The notes beneath the pieces are model-generated. The model had not been told where the DNA came from. It did not search any database and saw nothing but the letters and a program-made list of their open reading frames with translations. Positions 10,883 through 22,308 of a stretch of DNA of 64,000 nt are shown here, piece after piece. The DNA is from Porphyra umbilicalis (lineage: Eukaryota > Rhodophyta > Bangiophyceae > Bangiales > Bangiaceae). The number at the start of each line of letters is the position of its first letter. Within the stretch, counting starts at the first letter, position 1. Where the stretch lies: positions 62,001 through 126,000 of the forward strand of contig KV918988.1 of assembly GCA_002049455.2 (NCBI GenBank). Reading direction: 5' to 3'. Both the position numbers and the translations under genes were made by a program.

Positions 10883-13800
10883 ATGAATGCGACGTCTACC
10901 TATGGTTCTGACGTAGCCGCCAAGGGCGCTGGTGGCGGGGGCGGGGATGGTGACTTCAGGGGCGGGAGCAGTGGCGGTGGCGGTGGCGGTGGCGGCGGCG
11001 GCGGCGGTGGCGGGGGGGGGGGGGTAGCGGCGCTAACAGCGGCAAGATTTTTGTGGGCGGCCTCTCGTGGGAGACCAACGAGGAGAGCATGCGCTCCTAC
11101 TTTGAAAAGTATGGGGCGATCACCGACTGCGTCATTATGCGGGACCGGCACACAGGCCACCCAAGGGGTTTTGGCTTTGTGACGTACGCCGACGAGACGG
11201 TAGCTGCCAAAGTTGCGTCGCAGCGCCATGATCTGGATGGTCGTCAGGTGCGTTTTTGCCGCTCATTCCTTGCTTTCTCTGTGTGGGGTGCCCGTGCGTC
11301 GTTACGGGGCGGGCGGGGCCATTGACGTCACGGCCGTCGACCCGGGTGGGCAATTGCAGCAGCTACTGTTATTGCAGCCGCAGCTGAAGCGGCCTTGAGG
11401 TAGTGGCACTGCCCCTTGGGCCGTGCTGGGGCTGCCGACGCATTTTGCTCGTACTGTGCTGTGTACTTGCGCGTCTGCGGGCACATGGGCTCGCTTACGG
11501 TAGCAGGCGTGCCCCAGGAGGTACCGCGAACAGCCTTGTGGTTGAAGGGCCAACACGTTGTAGACCCTAGCATGGAGGCCTGTGACATCGCCGCAGCGTG
11601 TAGGTGGACTGGCCGACCTCGATCGTCAATAGCTCCTGAGCACCCCGCTCCCCGCATACGCCGTAGCTTCCTCGGATGCGGGCGTTGCGGGCGTTGGCGG
11701 CGGTATGGTAGACCCATCGGTCCATGGCTAGGTATAGCTGTAGCAGTTGATGCCACTTTCACGACCTGCCGCACTTCAAATCCACGCCTCGCGCCCGGCC
11801 GTGCGCGCCGCGGCGGCGCTGTCGGGCGGTCGGGTACCACCCTCATCCACCCCACGTGTCGGTGCTGCAAGACTGGACTGGAGCTCGGCTCCATTGGTCT
11901 TCCCTCATCCGCCAACGCGGGTTGCGCACTGCAGCATCAGCAACTGCCCTCCATTGTCTTTGGCGCTGCTGGACGTCTTCCCGTTGCTGTGTGCGGCTTA
12001 CTGCGGCCGCGCCGCATACTGTGGGGTGCCCGACCCTGCTACGCCGCCCGTGTCCCTGTAGAACCAGTTGTCTCCGTCTCTTCACCCTCCCCGCCCCTCC
12101 CGTCACACCTAGTGGTAGCTAGTGTTTTGTGTCTGACTGGTGTGAGACTGATAGCGTGGTCCCTTGCTGTGCTCCCCTCCGCGCGCACGATTGGGTATCG
12201 CACTCATCTTGCACGTCCGTTCCCTTTTCTGTCTCCTTGGAGTGTCTGTAGGTAGAAGCCAAGCGTGCGGTCCCCCGAAATGAGTGCGCCCAACCGGCTT
12301 TTACACCCAAGGCCTCGATGTTCCCCCGCTACCCGTCCGACGCGGGCGGTGGCAGCAGTTACCCAACCTCTGGGGGTGACGGTGGCGGCGGTGGCTATGG
12401 TGGAACGGCGGGGTCGGGCTACGGCCGCGTCGGCTCGAGCGCGGGGTACGGTGCTGTCCCAACGGCGGTCGTGTCGGGCGTGCGAGGCGGGGCGATGCAC
12501 GACCGCGGCAGTGGCGGTGGCGGTGGCGGTGGCGGGCGACACGGCTCCCCCAACACCTCCATGCACGTCGGCGGCAGCCGCAAGATTTTTGTCGGTGGCC
12601 TCCCGTCGGCGTGCCACAACGAGGAGTTCCGCGCTTACTTCTCCCGATTTGGCACGATCGTTGAGGCGCAGGTGATGTTTGATCACCAGACCGGCAACAG
12701 CCGCGGCTTTGGGTTTGTCACGTACGCGGACGAGGCGGGTGTGGCGGCCGCCGTCGGCGTCGGCCGTATGCACGAAATTATGGACAAGAATGTGGAGGTC
12801 AAGCGCGCTGAGACCAAGAGCGCGGCCGAGCGCCGCGCGGCGACGTCTCGGCATTCTGGGTCTGGTGGCGGTGGCAACATGGGCGGTGGCGGCTCGTCGG
12901 GCACCCGCGACAATGGTTACGGCACGGCCGGCCGGGACATGTATGGCGGGGGCGGCCGCGGGGATGGCTACGGCGGTGCCGCCGGCGCCGCGTATGGTGG
13001 TGCCGTCATGGGCGGCGCGACGGCGGGTGGCTACTCGGGGGGCGCTTACGCCGGCTCCGGCGGGTATGCGAATGCCGGCACTGGCGGCGGCTATGGTATG
13101 ACACCGGAGCAGTATTACTACCAGGCGCAGGCCGCGGCAGCCGCGCAGACCCCGCAAGGCCAGCAGGTCATGACGCCCGCGCAGATGGCGTCGTGGCAGC
13201 AGTACTACGCAGCGCTCGGCTACCAGTACGCGCCTGGCTACAACCAGCCTGGTGCCGCCGCCGTGTCTTCGCCAACCTCGTCTGGTGGCGGCCCGCAGCC
13301 AGCGTATGACCCCTACTACTCAGGCTACTACCCGGCGGGCGCCATGACCCCGGGTGTCCCGGGGGCGGGCGCCGTCGCGGGCGGGCCGGGTGGCCTCAGC
13401 CGCCCGGGGGCGGGGCCCGCCAAGACGGCGAGCGCTGCCATTCCCAGCCGCAACTTGCAGGACCCTCGTCGGCAGCCGGGCCGTAGCAGCGTCCCGGCGG
13501 CCGGCGGGGAGGCGGGCCCCGCCACCACGGCGGGTCCCGCAGAGGAGCGCAAGGCCCCTGCACCAGCAGGCGCGGTCGTGGCCGCGCCGGCCACGCCGGC
13601 CGCGCCGGCGGCGGTCGGTGCAGCCGACGGCACCGCCGCGGCCACGGCGCCGGTGGAGGGCGCCCCAGACACCTCTGCCCCTGCCGACGCGACCGCCACG
13701 GCGGTCGCGCGCGGCGCGGGCGGGGAGGCCGACAAGGCTGCCGGTGGCGGCGGCGGCGGCGGCAGCGGCGGCGGCGGCGGCGGAGCGGCCGACGGCTCAG

Positions 13801-13904
13801 AGGCGGGCGGCCGCGACGCGGCCGCCGCCGCCGCGGCCGGTAACAATGGAAATGGTGGGCGGCGGCAGCTGCGTGGGGAACGATACCACCCATACGGCCG
13901 CTGA
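10883..13904 (+). CDS. hnRNP/Musashi-type RNA-binding protein with two RRMs (two exons)
   Basis: Exons are 10883-11247 and 12252-13904. Exon 1 encodes a Gly-rich start and RRM1, with RNP2 KIFVGGL and RNP1 RGFGFVTY. It ends DLDGRQ, and exon 2 resumes VEAKRAVPRNE, exactly the expected RRM1 C-terminus across a phase-0 junction. RRM2 follows (KIFVGGLPS; RGFGFVTY; VEVKRAE), then Gly-rich sequence, a Tyr/Gln-rich prion-like segment (PEQYYYQAQ, SWQQYYAALGYQY, near residues 400-480) and an Ala/Pro/Gly-rich tail ending RGERYHPYGR. About 672 residues after correcting one missing G in the run near 11013-11026, which otherwise shifts RRM1 out of frame with the ATG. Proteins of this type bind RNA in the nucleus and cytoplasm and act in splicing, transport or translation. 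The upstream start is the most plausible Met, not proven. Confidence 0.88.
11248..12251 (+). other. Spliceosomal intron of the two-RRM gene
   Basis: The donor is CAG|GTGCGT at 11247/11248 and the acceptor is GTCTGTAG|GTAGAAG at 12251/12252, with a pyrimidine-rich stretch upstream. It is phase 0 and 1,004 bases long. Splicing is inferred because it rejoins a canonical RRM C-terminus and keeps frame with the second RRM. Open frames inside the intron are GC-driven and not supported as genes. Confidence 0.85.
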
Positions 13905-15104
13905 GGGGCGTGCCAGACGGTTGTGATGACATTTTTGCGGCGCGTTCCAGCTCCGTGCGGGGTGTCCCGCCGCCGTGGGCCGGCGGGGCTGTGGTGCAGG
14001 CGACCGGCGCGCCTGCTGGACGCCCACGTGTGGCGCTGCCACGGGTGTACTTTCTTTTTTTGTCCCTTGGTGGTGCTCCTCCTCACTTTTTGCCGAGTAC
14101 CTGCGTGCGTCGTATGTGCTGCTGCGGTCTTGCCTCTGTGTTTTTGTTCTTGTCGCTGTGGTACCACAGCGTAACCCTGCGTGTGGCGCTATCACCGGTA
14201 TACTTTGCCTTTTTCGTTCCCGTGGTGGTGTTCCTTTTATGTCAGGTTACTGCGTGCGAAACGTATGCTGATGCCGTCTTCCCTATCGCTTTTTGTTCTG
14301 GGTGCTGCGATACCGCAGCGCAACCCTGTGTAGCCCTCGCGCTATTTTTCGGTCCCTCCCTCACCCGACAACCCCGGCGCCATTGCCTGCTCTCGACGTC
14401 TGCCGCGTCAGCCGCGTGGCGTGGCCAGACAACAGCACTCGACCCCTCACCAAACGCGCATCGAGTGCAGCAGGAGCAACGTCACAATGTTTATTCGCAG
14501 AGACACAGCGCCCGCCGAGTGGTGCGCGGTGCACAGAGCGCGACACCAGGAATCGGCGCTGGGCAGGAGCACGATGGCGGCATATCAGTGACCAGACAGA
14601 CAGCACTCCCAGGCGGGCGACGGCGGCTGTCGCAGCCCCCACACAACGGCCCAGACCACAGCCCCGCCCGCGTGAACCGTCGGACGATGCAAAGGCAGCT
14701 CAGCACGCAGATATAACATACGGCAAGATGGCACGGGAGCTTGCTGACCTCAGCAACTGCACCGCCTTGTACCTCGGGGAGCCCAAGCGGTGACAACACT
14801 GGGAGCGCCGCCAACCGCACGACGTGGCGCGCGACCAGTGGCAGGTACAAGCCTTGCGCGGGGGCGTGGAGAGCGAGACGAGGGGAAGAATCCAAAAGCG
14901 AGGCAGCCACCACCAGCGGACGATCAAACACCCTTCGCCGTAGGGGGGGGCACACGCACATCGGCCGCGCACGACCAACACGAGAGGCGTCACACCACGC
15001 AAGAGGGGCGGGCAGCCAAACAAACCTGACTCGCGCACCGCCGCCACGCGCGCACCCACGGACCGCCAACCGGGTCGTCACGGCCACCAGTGGCCGCCGC
15101 GTCT
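13905..15104. other. Convergent intergenic region between the hnRNP and LUC7 genes
   Basis: The two genes point at each other, so this holds both 3' UTRs and terminators. The first part includes T-rich tracts and an imperfect tandem duplication (14029-14330). The second part is GC-rich with overlapping frames open on both strands and no recognisable domain. No AATAAA is evident; TGTAA-like plant/algal signals cannot be called with confidence. Confidence 0.5.
14029..14330. repeat. Imperfect tandem duplication of about 150 bp
   Basis: Unit 1 (14029-14181) and unit 2 (14182-14330) both start TGTGGCGCT and both end in GC(G/A)AACCCTG-type sequence. Between these they share GTACTTT/ATACTTT, GTGGTGGTG, TGCGTGCG and TTTTTGTTCT in the same order. 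Identity is clearly partial, so the duplication is old. It lies in the likely 3' UTR of the hnRNP-like gene. Confidence 0.75.
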
Positions 15105-15523
15105 CTAGCGACGCTGGTGCAGCTGCTGCCGCCGCCGATTCAAGTACTCGTCCCCAGACGAGGAGCGGCTCTGCGACGGGGACCGCCGCCGTCGCGCCGC
15201 CCGCTGCCGCGCCGTGCCGTCCATGTCGTCCAAGTCACGGTGTCGGCGCCCGCGGCTGCGGCCGCCGCCGCGGCCGGGGGCGCCACCCCCACCAGAGCCG
15301 CGGCTGCGGCTGCGGCTGCCGCCGCCATCGCGCCCACGGCTGCGGCTGCGGCTGCGGCTGTCGACGCGGCGGCGCCCGCGGCTGCGGCTGCGGCTGCGGC
15401 TGCGGCTGCGGCTGCGGCTGCCGCCGCCCCGACCGCCCGCCACCCGCCGGCGTCGGCGGCCGGCCGACGCGGACCGGGAGCGGGAGCGCCGTCGGGCGGC
15501 CGACCCGCCGCCGCCGCGACGGC

Positions 15524-15556
<33 letters not shown>

Positions 15557-17917
15557 TGCCGCCGCCGCGGTCGCCCGACCGCCACAGCGGGGCCGGGGCC
15601 GTCGGCGACGCGCCACGACGGCGCTTGGCGTCCCGCCCGCCGGCGCGCCACCGGCGCGGCGACGTCGGCGAGCGGGAGCGCCCGCGCCGACGGCGGCGGT
15701 CGCGCGCCGGCGGCGACGCCGGCCGCCGCCCATACCCGCCACCGCCGTTGCCGTGGATGCCGCCGCCGCCGCCGCCGACGCGGCTCGGCGGCGACGGGGG
15801 GCGCCGCGGCGGCCACTCGCCGCCGCCGCGGCCGCGCGGGTCCCCGCCATAGACCCCGCCGGCGGGGCGGTCCCGACCGCCCCCCCACGCCGCCGGCTGC
15901 CGGCCGCGCCCGTCGACGGGGCCGCGGGGCGCCCCCCCCCCCGTGACCCCCCCCCCCCGCCGGCGACGGGCCCGGCCCGTAACTCCGCGCCGACCGTGGT
16001 GTCCCGCCGGCAGCGGCGGCGGCGGCAGCGGCGGCCGCCGCCGCCGCCTCAGCCGCCGCCGCCGCGCTGTCCGCCTCGAGGTAGGCGCGCAGTTTGTCAT
16101 ACCCAATGTGCGTTTTGCCGACAAAGTGGTCGTGCAGCCGCCGGGGGCTGTCAAACACGGACAGGAAGAGGCCGCAGCTGGCGCACACGCGGAGCTTGTG
16201 TTGGCGGTCCATGAGCATGCCGCGCCAGAGGGGGGGGCCGGCGGGGGGGGGGGCGCCCGCGGCGGACGACGCCTCGGGCGGGGCGGCGGCCGCGCCGTTG
16301 GCCGCCGACGCGCGGTCGCCGCCGCCGCCGCCACCGTCGCCGCCGCCGTCGGGCGGCGGGGGCGCCGCCGACGCGGCGGTGGCAGCGGCGACGGCACCGT
16401 CTGCGCCCGCCGCCGTCGGGAGCACGACCTCGTCCGCCGGGGGCGCCTCCCACAGCGACACGCCCCGCGCGTCATCGCGCCAAAAGGGGCGCCCGTCGGG
16501 CGCGCTTTTGCGCACCCACACCCGCCGCAGCGGCGGCCGCGACGGCGGGGACGGTGCGCCACCGGCGGGGCGCTCACCGGCGGGGGCCGCCCGCAGTGAC
16601 GACGCCGTGGGTGCGTGCGCACCGAGCGCCACGGCGGCAGCGCCGCCGCCGCCGCCGCCGCCCTTGGGCGCAGACGACGACGCGCCGCTGCTGGGCGGGT
16701 CTGACCCACCCGATGGCGCCGTGGGGGGGGGATAACCGCAGCGGTGGGGCCCACCGACGGTCGACCCCCATTGGCGGGTCGTGGGGCCGCCACCGACGTG
16801 GCCGGCGCGTCGGCGGCCGCAATGCCGGCGCCATCCGCTGGCGGTGCACCCGCAGCCGCGTCCGGGGACACCTGCGTCGCTGGCGCCGCCGACGGCCCGG
16901 CAAGCGGAGCCACGGCTCTTGGCGACGAGGCGGTCGCAGCCCGTCGGGGCGTGTCCGTCGACGCCCCGGCCGACGCGGCCGGGACTGCCGGCACGACCGG
17001 CAGGGAGGCGCCTGCGGGCGGCGCGGCGTCCCTGCCGCCGCCGCCGCCACCGCCGCCGCCTCCACCGCCCCCAGTAGCCGCCGATGCGCCCCCGTCCACC
17101 GCCTTAATCCGGATGGCCGGGGCGGCCGCCGGCAGAGACGCGGCCGCCACTTTCCCACGGGCGCCCACCCCAACGCCCTTGCCCACGGGCGCGGCCGCGT
17201 CGTCGCCGCCGCCACCAACGACCACGCTCTTGATGCGGATGGCGACCGGGGCGGCGGCAGCACGCGCCGCCGCGTCGGTAGGCGCCCCCCCCCCCCCGTC
17301 GCCGGCGCCCCCCCCCCCCCCCCCGCCACCGACGGTCACGACGGGCCGCGCGTCGGCGTCCCCCCCCGCCCCCCCCTCATCGGGGCTCGCGTCCGACTCC
17401 CCCCCCCCCCATCCGCGGCGATGGCGTCCATATCCAAGAGCCCCGCACTCTCGAGCACATCCGGCCCCCGCACGAGCAGCGAGTCCGCCCCGAGCACGTC
17501 GTACTGCGCTTGCAGCCGCCGCACGTTGGCCGCAATGCGCTTGTCGCCGGCCGCAAGGATGCGCGCGGCGAGGCGGCGGAGGTCGGCGGCGTAGGGGTAG
17601 GCCGACGGGCCGACGGGGGGGCCCCTACCCCCACCGCCACACCCGCCGCCGCCGCCGCCGCCGCCGCCGCTGCCACCACCCCCCCGCGGCCGCCCGACGG
17701 CGGAAAGGTAGTCAGCGCGGAGCTCCTCCGAGTGAACGCCCCCACACGTCCCCATATCCGCCTTGGTGTTGCCAAAGAGGGGCAGCGGGCAAAAGCCGGC
17801 GACGAGGTAGTGTTTGCACACGCGCGCGTCAGTAAACTCCACGGGGCCGCCGCCCGTGCCGTTGCGATTGGCGCCGAGGAGGGCGTCGAGCTGCTCCCGC
17901 ACCGCGTCGTAGGCCAT
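15105..17917 (-). CDS. LUC7-family U1 snRNP protein with WW-like domain and RS tail (frame broken at G runs)
   Basis: The N-terminus reads MAYDAVREQLDALLGANRNG and VCKHYLVAGFC, then CGGVHSEELRADYL: the first LUC7 zinc finger. A helix follows (AADLRRLAARILAAGDKRIA). Near 16435-16515 a WW-like module is present (VWVRKSAPDGRPFW to VSLWEAP; two Trp 22 apart). The second LUC7 finger lies at about 16110-16205 (RVCASCGLFLSV, RRLHDHFVGKTHIGY). Poly-Ala and Gly follow, then an RS domain (GRSRSPTSPRR; SRSRSRSRSRSRSRG) to the stop. LUC7 proteins help U1 snRNP choose 5' splice sites. Start chosen at 17917 by family alignment. The parts lie in different frames, joined only if G/C runs near 17390, 17350 and 15935-15960 carry indels. 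Without a frameshift correction it would look like a pseudogene. Confidence 0.82.
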
Positions 17918-18465
17918 GGTGGGGTGACGACGCGAACGGGCGGGCGCGCGCGCCACCGGAGCGTCCACCCGCTGGCCGTCGACCGGTCAACCGTGGCCGC
18001 GGCGAGGGCGCCGCAACGGCGCGGAGACGACGAGGGGTAGCCTGTTTCACGATCGCAAGAAACCACTGAAAGCGCGTACGCGAAAACACCCTGGCCTGGA
18101 GTTGTGCTGTGATCGAGGACCATCTATTTGTGTAAGTTCCGACGCATTATTTAGACTTGAAACATGCCGCGTCGCTTTTCACTTGGCACGTGGTTATATA
18201 TTTCATGCACTTCATTGGTTTTTATTTTCATGTCCCTGTGGGCGTCCACGGCCAGGCGCGCGCGCCCGAGCCGTCCACCCCGCAGCGCACCGGCCTCCCA
18301 CCATGGCGACGCCGTGCTTGCGACAGTCCCAAGTCACCACGGCTCGTCGACAGCCTCACCCCCCCCAGCCCTCCGGCCTCACACCTACGTCCGCCTTCGC
18401 CGCCGCTACCGCGCAACCCATCCGCCCCGCGGGGCAAACGCCACGCCACTCCCACCCCTACGTCC
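17918..18465. other. Probable divergent promoter region
   Basis: This region lies between the LUC7 start (minus strand) and a weak plus-strand ORF. It contains an AT-richer patch near 18130-18235 within GC-rich DNA (TGGTTATATATTTCATGCAC at 18190-18209), which could serve as core promoter. No specific factor site is claimed. Confidence 0.35.
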
Positions 18466-18965
18466 ATGGTGGCTAGGTTTGTTCCCAGCATCAAGCCTAT
18501 CGCAGTAAGGGGCGCGGGCGCAGGGTCCGCCGCCGTCGCCGTAGGGGCTGCCACCGGCAAGCCAGCGGCGTCTTCACCCCCCCCCCCCTCCAGCCCCACG
18601 GCCCCTCAACCCCTCCACAACCCCCCGAACGTACCCACCTGTCCGGTCTCCCCCCCCACGACGTACCGCGCGGTCAGCTGCGCGACATCCCGTACGGCCA
18701 GTTTCGCCACCGCGACACCACCACACCCCCTCACACGGGCCACACTGACGGCGCCGCCCTCTCCTCGTCACAGGCCCGCGCACAGCACCACGCGGGCAGC
18801 TGCGTCACGCCGCTCGCGACTGCCCGTTCCAGTGTCTGCGCGCCACGGTTAGACCACATTCGACACGACTCGGCTGTCCCCGATCTTGGCCCTCTGCTGC
18901 GCGTTCAAAATTTTGAAGAGCACAAACACCGTCTGGAGCATCTCAGGGGCAGGTTCCACCAATAA
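18466..18965 (+). CDS. Hypothetical protein, frame restored only across a C run
   Basis: The frame opens MVARFVPSIKPIAVRGAGAG and becomes Pro-rich. If one base is gained or lost in the C run at 18584-18596, the second frame reads through PHDVPRGQLRDIPYGQFRHR, LDHIRHDSAVPDLGPLLRVQ and FEEHKHRLEHLRGRFHQ to a stop. The late part looks protein-like. No family was recognised. The same kind of homopolymer break affects the two neighbouring genes. It might instead be a chance reading in GC-rich DNA. Confidence 0.3.
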
Positions 18966-20940
18966 CGCCCTCAATTACTCACCCGACGCGGTCATACGCA
19001 GCACGCATGTCTGAAGCAGATCCCCCGTTTCAAGCCATCTGAACGAGAAGAAAACCCTTCCTTCACATATTTGGACCTCACAAACGCTCAACATACGGCC
19101 ATGCTGCCAAAACACATGCAGAGATACGTTGCAGAGTGACGCTTCTAACCATGTCGGACTCACCGTACGGCGACGTCCGCCTGAGCCGTACGAGGTCTCT
19201 CCGCGGCCACCAAGCTGTTTCGCAAGTACTCCCGCAACGTGCACTAGCTCGGAAACAAATTTAGAATGGGGGCCCCTATGCGCATGTTGGATAGGACCCT
19301 GTCCTAAAGGCCAGGGGATTCGTGATTCTGGCCATCACTAGCGATTCTATGGTGCCTGTCCGAGAAATGTGACATGGCGGTTTTTTCTTTTTTTCTCGGC
19401 CCACTGGCCTTCTGCAACGGTCCGATAATGTAATGTGACCCACTCGGTCCCACTGTGCTTTCAGAACAGCCCCTGACAGTGTTAGCAGAGGCGGCACGTC
19501 CTGACGTGTCATGCGGGAAAGTGTCATTCATTGCAACTTCGACAGGTGACGATCACGCGGCCCAATCAAATACACAGATGCTAGAGCAGGTATGTGCTGA
19601 CAATTTGTGCACGAAGAAAAGGGCACCACCTTATCAATAAAAACGTGAAAAAGACCCCCATGTAGCCCCCTGTGAGGAAAACATGATTTGGGGCACCCCT
19701 CATCGAAGCTTCAGGTAGCACATGAGCTTTGGCGTTGCAAACCTTTAACCGCAAGAACCTGAAAAAGACTGGCTCCAAGATCGGGGCTATCTGAGTGATC
19801 CACAGAACAGGGCCCGCAGGCAGGTATTAAGGAGTTGTCAGCCAAGCACGCGTCGGGAGAGGCTCTTTCCATGGAGGCCAGTCGAGAATTTTCTCGTACC
19901 CCAAGCCGCCTGCCCCCGTGCAGTGATGTGTCAGTCCTTCAGAAAACGCGCATGTCTCATTTTTGGGACACGCACCATACGGTCAGTACTCCTCGCGAAT
20001 GTTCCTTCAACGATAATTTGTAGATCCATTGTCTGCCACATACAGACTCACACACGCCGCGCTAGAGTCACTCGTTTTTGGACCCCTCGGTACTCACACT
20101 TTCTGGCGATTATCAGCTTCATGACACGACCGAACCGTAGGTCTGCGCCGCCTGATCTGGACACATCGGCCCCAGCCCCACCTCCTTTCCCTTCTCCCTG
20201 TTCCTCCCCTGCCCCCCCTCGTACAATGCCGTGGTGGGTCGCCGTGAGCGCAAGGTAGTTTTGTCTTCGCTTAGTAAATGCCTTCTTTTTCTATCCATCA
20301 TACTTTCTTCCATGGACGTCGGCCTTGTGGACGTGAGTGATGTTCTTTCAGGTGACAGGCGGCTGGGCAAGGTGCGCGCCCGCTTGTGCTGGGATTTCAC
20401 GTGGGAGGCCCATCGCAAGACACAAGCACGGAGGTACCTGCAGCGCAGCCGGGGCGTCACGTTCAATTCGGGGGCCTGATGTCGCGCTGCTCGGGATCAT
20501 GCCTACGAGCAACGCTTTCGCACGTACTTTCGAGTAAGCCGCTCAACATTGGTGGCACTTTATTTAAGAAATTTCATGTTTTGAGGCTTGACGAGTTTGC
20601 AAGATGAGATAAAGATCTTATACTCTTTGACATCCTCTCTCTGATGGTGCTTTCTGCAATCTTCATGCTCCTCTCCTTTTCGCGTAGCACTTGTATCTGT
20701 CCAGGGACAGATGTCAGGTACCTTCGAACCGGACGGAGAGCCTTGCACGAGATGGCCCTCTCAGGGGCAGTCCGTATGGATTGGGAGGCCACTTCTGAAC
20801 CGAGTGGCCCAGGAGGCCTCGACCATTGAATTCCTTTAGCTCCGTTCGGCACTGCAAAAAAAACCTGGAACTTCTAAAGTGAAGCGCCACATTTTCAAAG
20901 CTCCGGGTCGTCATATGGGCTCACGCGCGTCTTATATTTT
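18966..20940. other. Intergenic, AT-richer; no supported gene
   Basis: Only short, unconvincing frames occur. The base composition is lower in GC than the gene island to the left and resembles the transposon-rich DNA to the right. I found no matching copy of this stretch elsewhere in the window. Confidence 0.4.
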
Positions 20941-21459
20941 GGCGACAGCGTGAGGAGACCCACCTGGCTCTTGCCCTGCAACTCGCTATCTCGTGGCACC
21001 GGCTTGGCCACTATGGCAACGCATGTTCAGCGGACGCTGTTGCAGACCTATTTGGCGCTTTGGTCGGTGCCGTTATCAAGTCTACTCGAGGCGTCATGCA
21101 GGCGCTGTCTATGAGTGCTCCCGAGCATATCAAGTGGCAAGCAGGTCGTGTCGGGCGGCGTCGTCACGTTTTTCCGCAGACGGATACGGGTTTCAAGGAT
21201 GCATCGGGGCCACTGACGGTACAACATTTTCTCTAGCCTATTGCTGACCTCCCAATAATGGTGGTTACAGAGTGGTTCTCATCACTCAACAGCGTACGTG
21301 GACTAATGGAAAGGCTAGGAGTCATGTAAGCTCCTTACACAGTCTCCTCATGCAGCTCTGCGCACTGGAAACGCAGATCAGGATCTCAAGAAATTTGAAG
21401 AAATCTGTGGATCTCATAGGATAGCACAGGTCTGACCCAGATCCCTCTCTATACCATCT

Positions 21460-21688
21460 TCATGCCCAAGCAAGCGGCTCAAAAATCTCAGGAAGTTTCA
21501 TTGTGGGTTGCGACAGTCACGCGGAGCCATTTCCAGCCACGGTGATTGGCTTCCAGCATCACTGGCAGTCACTCTCAGCCAATAGTTAGATCCCGGATTG
21601 TCGAACAGCCAATCCGACTTCATTCCTATGCCCTGTCGTCGGCTCTGCCTCCCTTCTCTCTGCAAACGCCATATTTTGAAGGTTAGCA
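21460..21688 (-). mobile_element. Short dispersed repeat inside the Harbinger relic (partner at 36.5 kb)
   Basis: About 230 bases match the reverse complement of 36449-36690. Shared blocks include CCCAAGCAAGCGGC, ATCTCAGGAA, CAGCCAATCCGACTTCATT and CTTCTCTCTGCAA. The match ends inside non-Harbinger sequence between the N- and C-terminal transposase parts, so it is a secondary insertion. It encodes nothing recognisable. Confidence 0.75.
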
Positions 21689-22128
21689 AAACCAACGTGC
21701 TCTTCACCCTTGGTCGCACTTCGACCGAAAGTCCAGGTGCAGCCTAACTGGCATCATCACGTGTGAAACAATCTAGAATGTCATCAAGGTCACGCTGGTG
21801 TGTACCGGCGCCGCCCCGATACCTTTGTACAGAGCACACCGACTCGCACTAGTATCCAGCTTTCTACTTTAGCGCGGGTGAGTTTTTGATGCGCGAAAAG
21901 GGCATGCTGTACACAAGCCGCGTTATCAGTCCTTTCAAAAAACCAGATTGTACCTAGCCGGCGGAGCGCGATTTCAACTACAAATTAGCTCACTTGCGTG
22001 TCAAGTCGGAGCATACGATTGGTACACTTTAGGGTCGCTGGGGCTTCCTGAAAGAGCTGCGAGTCGCTTTGGCGACGGACAAAAAGTTCTCTTATGCAAT
22101 GGGATGGGTCGTAGCCTGCTGCGTGGTA

Positions 22129-22308
22129 AATATTGCTGTCTTCCCAATTTTGGCCGATGTGGTCAAAGTCAAGAAGGGGTCTGGGTCAACTGCCCATTGG
22201 TCAATCGACTTTATCCGGCTGAGTGGATGGCTGAGACGCTGTTTCACACTGTTGATCACCCCTCTTGACATCGACAGGATCGGCCAAAATCGGGAAGACA
22301 GCAATAAC
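22129..22308. mobile_element. Fold-back element inside the Harbinger C-terminus
   Basis: The left arm begins ATTGCTGTCTTCCCAATTTT and continues GGCCGATGTGG. The right arm is its near reverse complement, ending AAAATCGGGAAGACAGCAAT. Arms are about 50-55 bases with a 75-base centre. The insertion lies between VVACCVV and NFCVYEG of the transposase and is a multiple of three long, so the reading frame continues through it. Confidence 0.75.

Noticed and set aside
11416..12255. A 279-codon plus-strand frame inside the hnRNP intron
   Set aside because: It lies between a good donor and acceptor that restore a canonical RRM, and it shows no domain of its own.
15105..17339. A single 744-codon minus-strand frame and long plus-strand frames over the same bases
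   Set aside because: LUC7 motifs are split among the minus frames. This long frame carries the true RS tail but reads the second zinc finger out of frame, so it is not one intact protein. The plus-strand Ala/Pro/Arg frames are GC-driven shadows.
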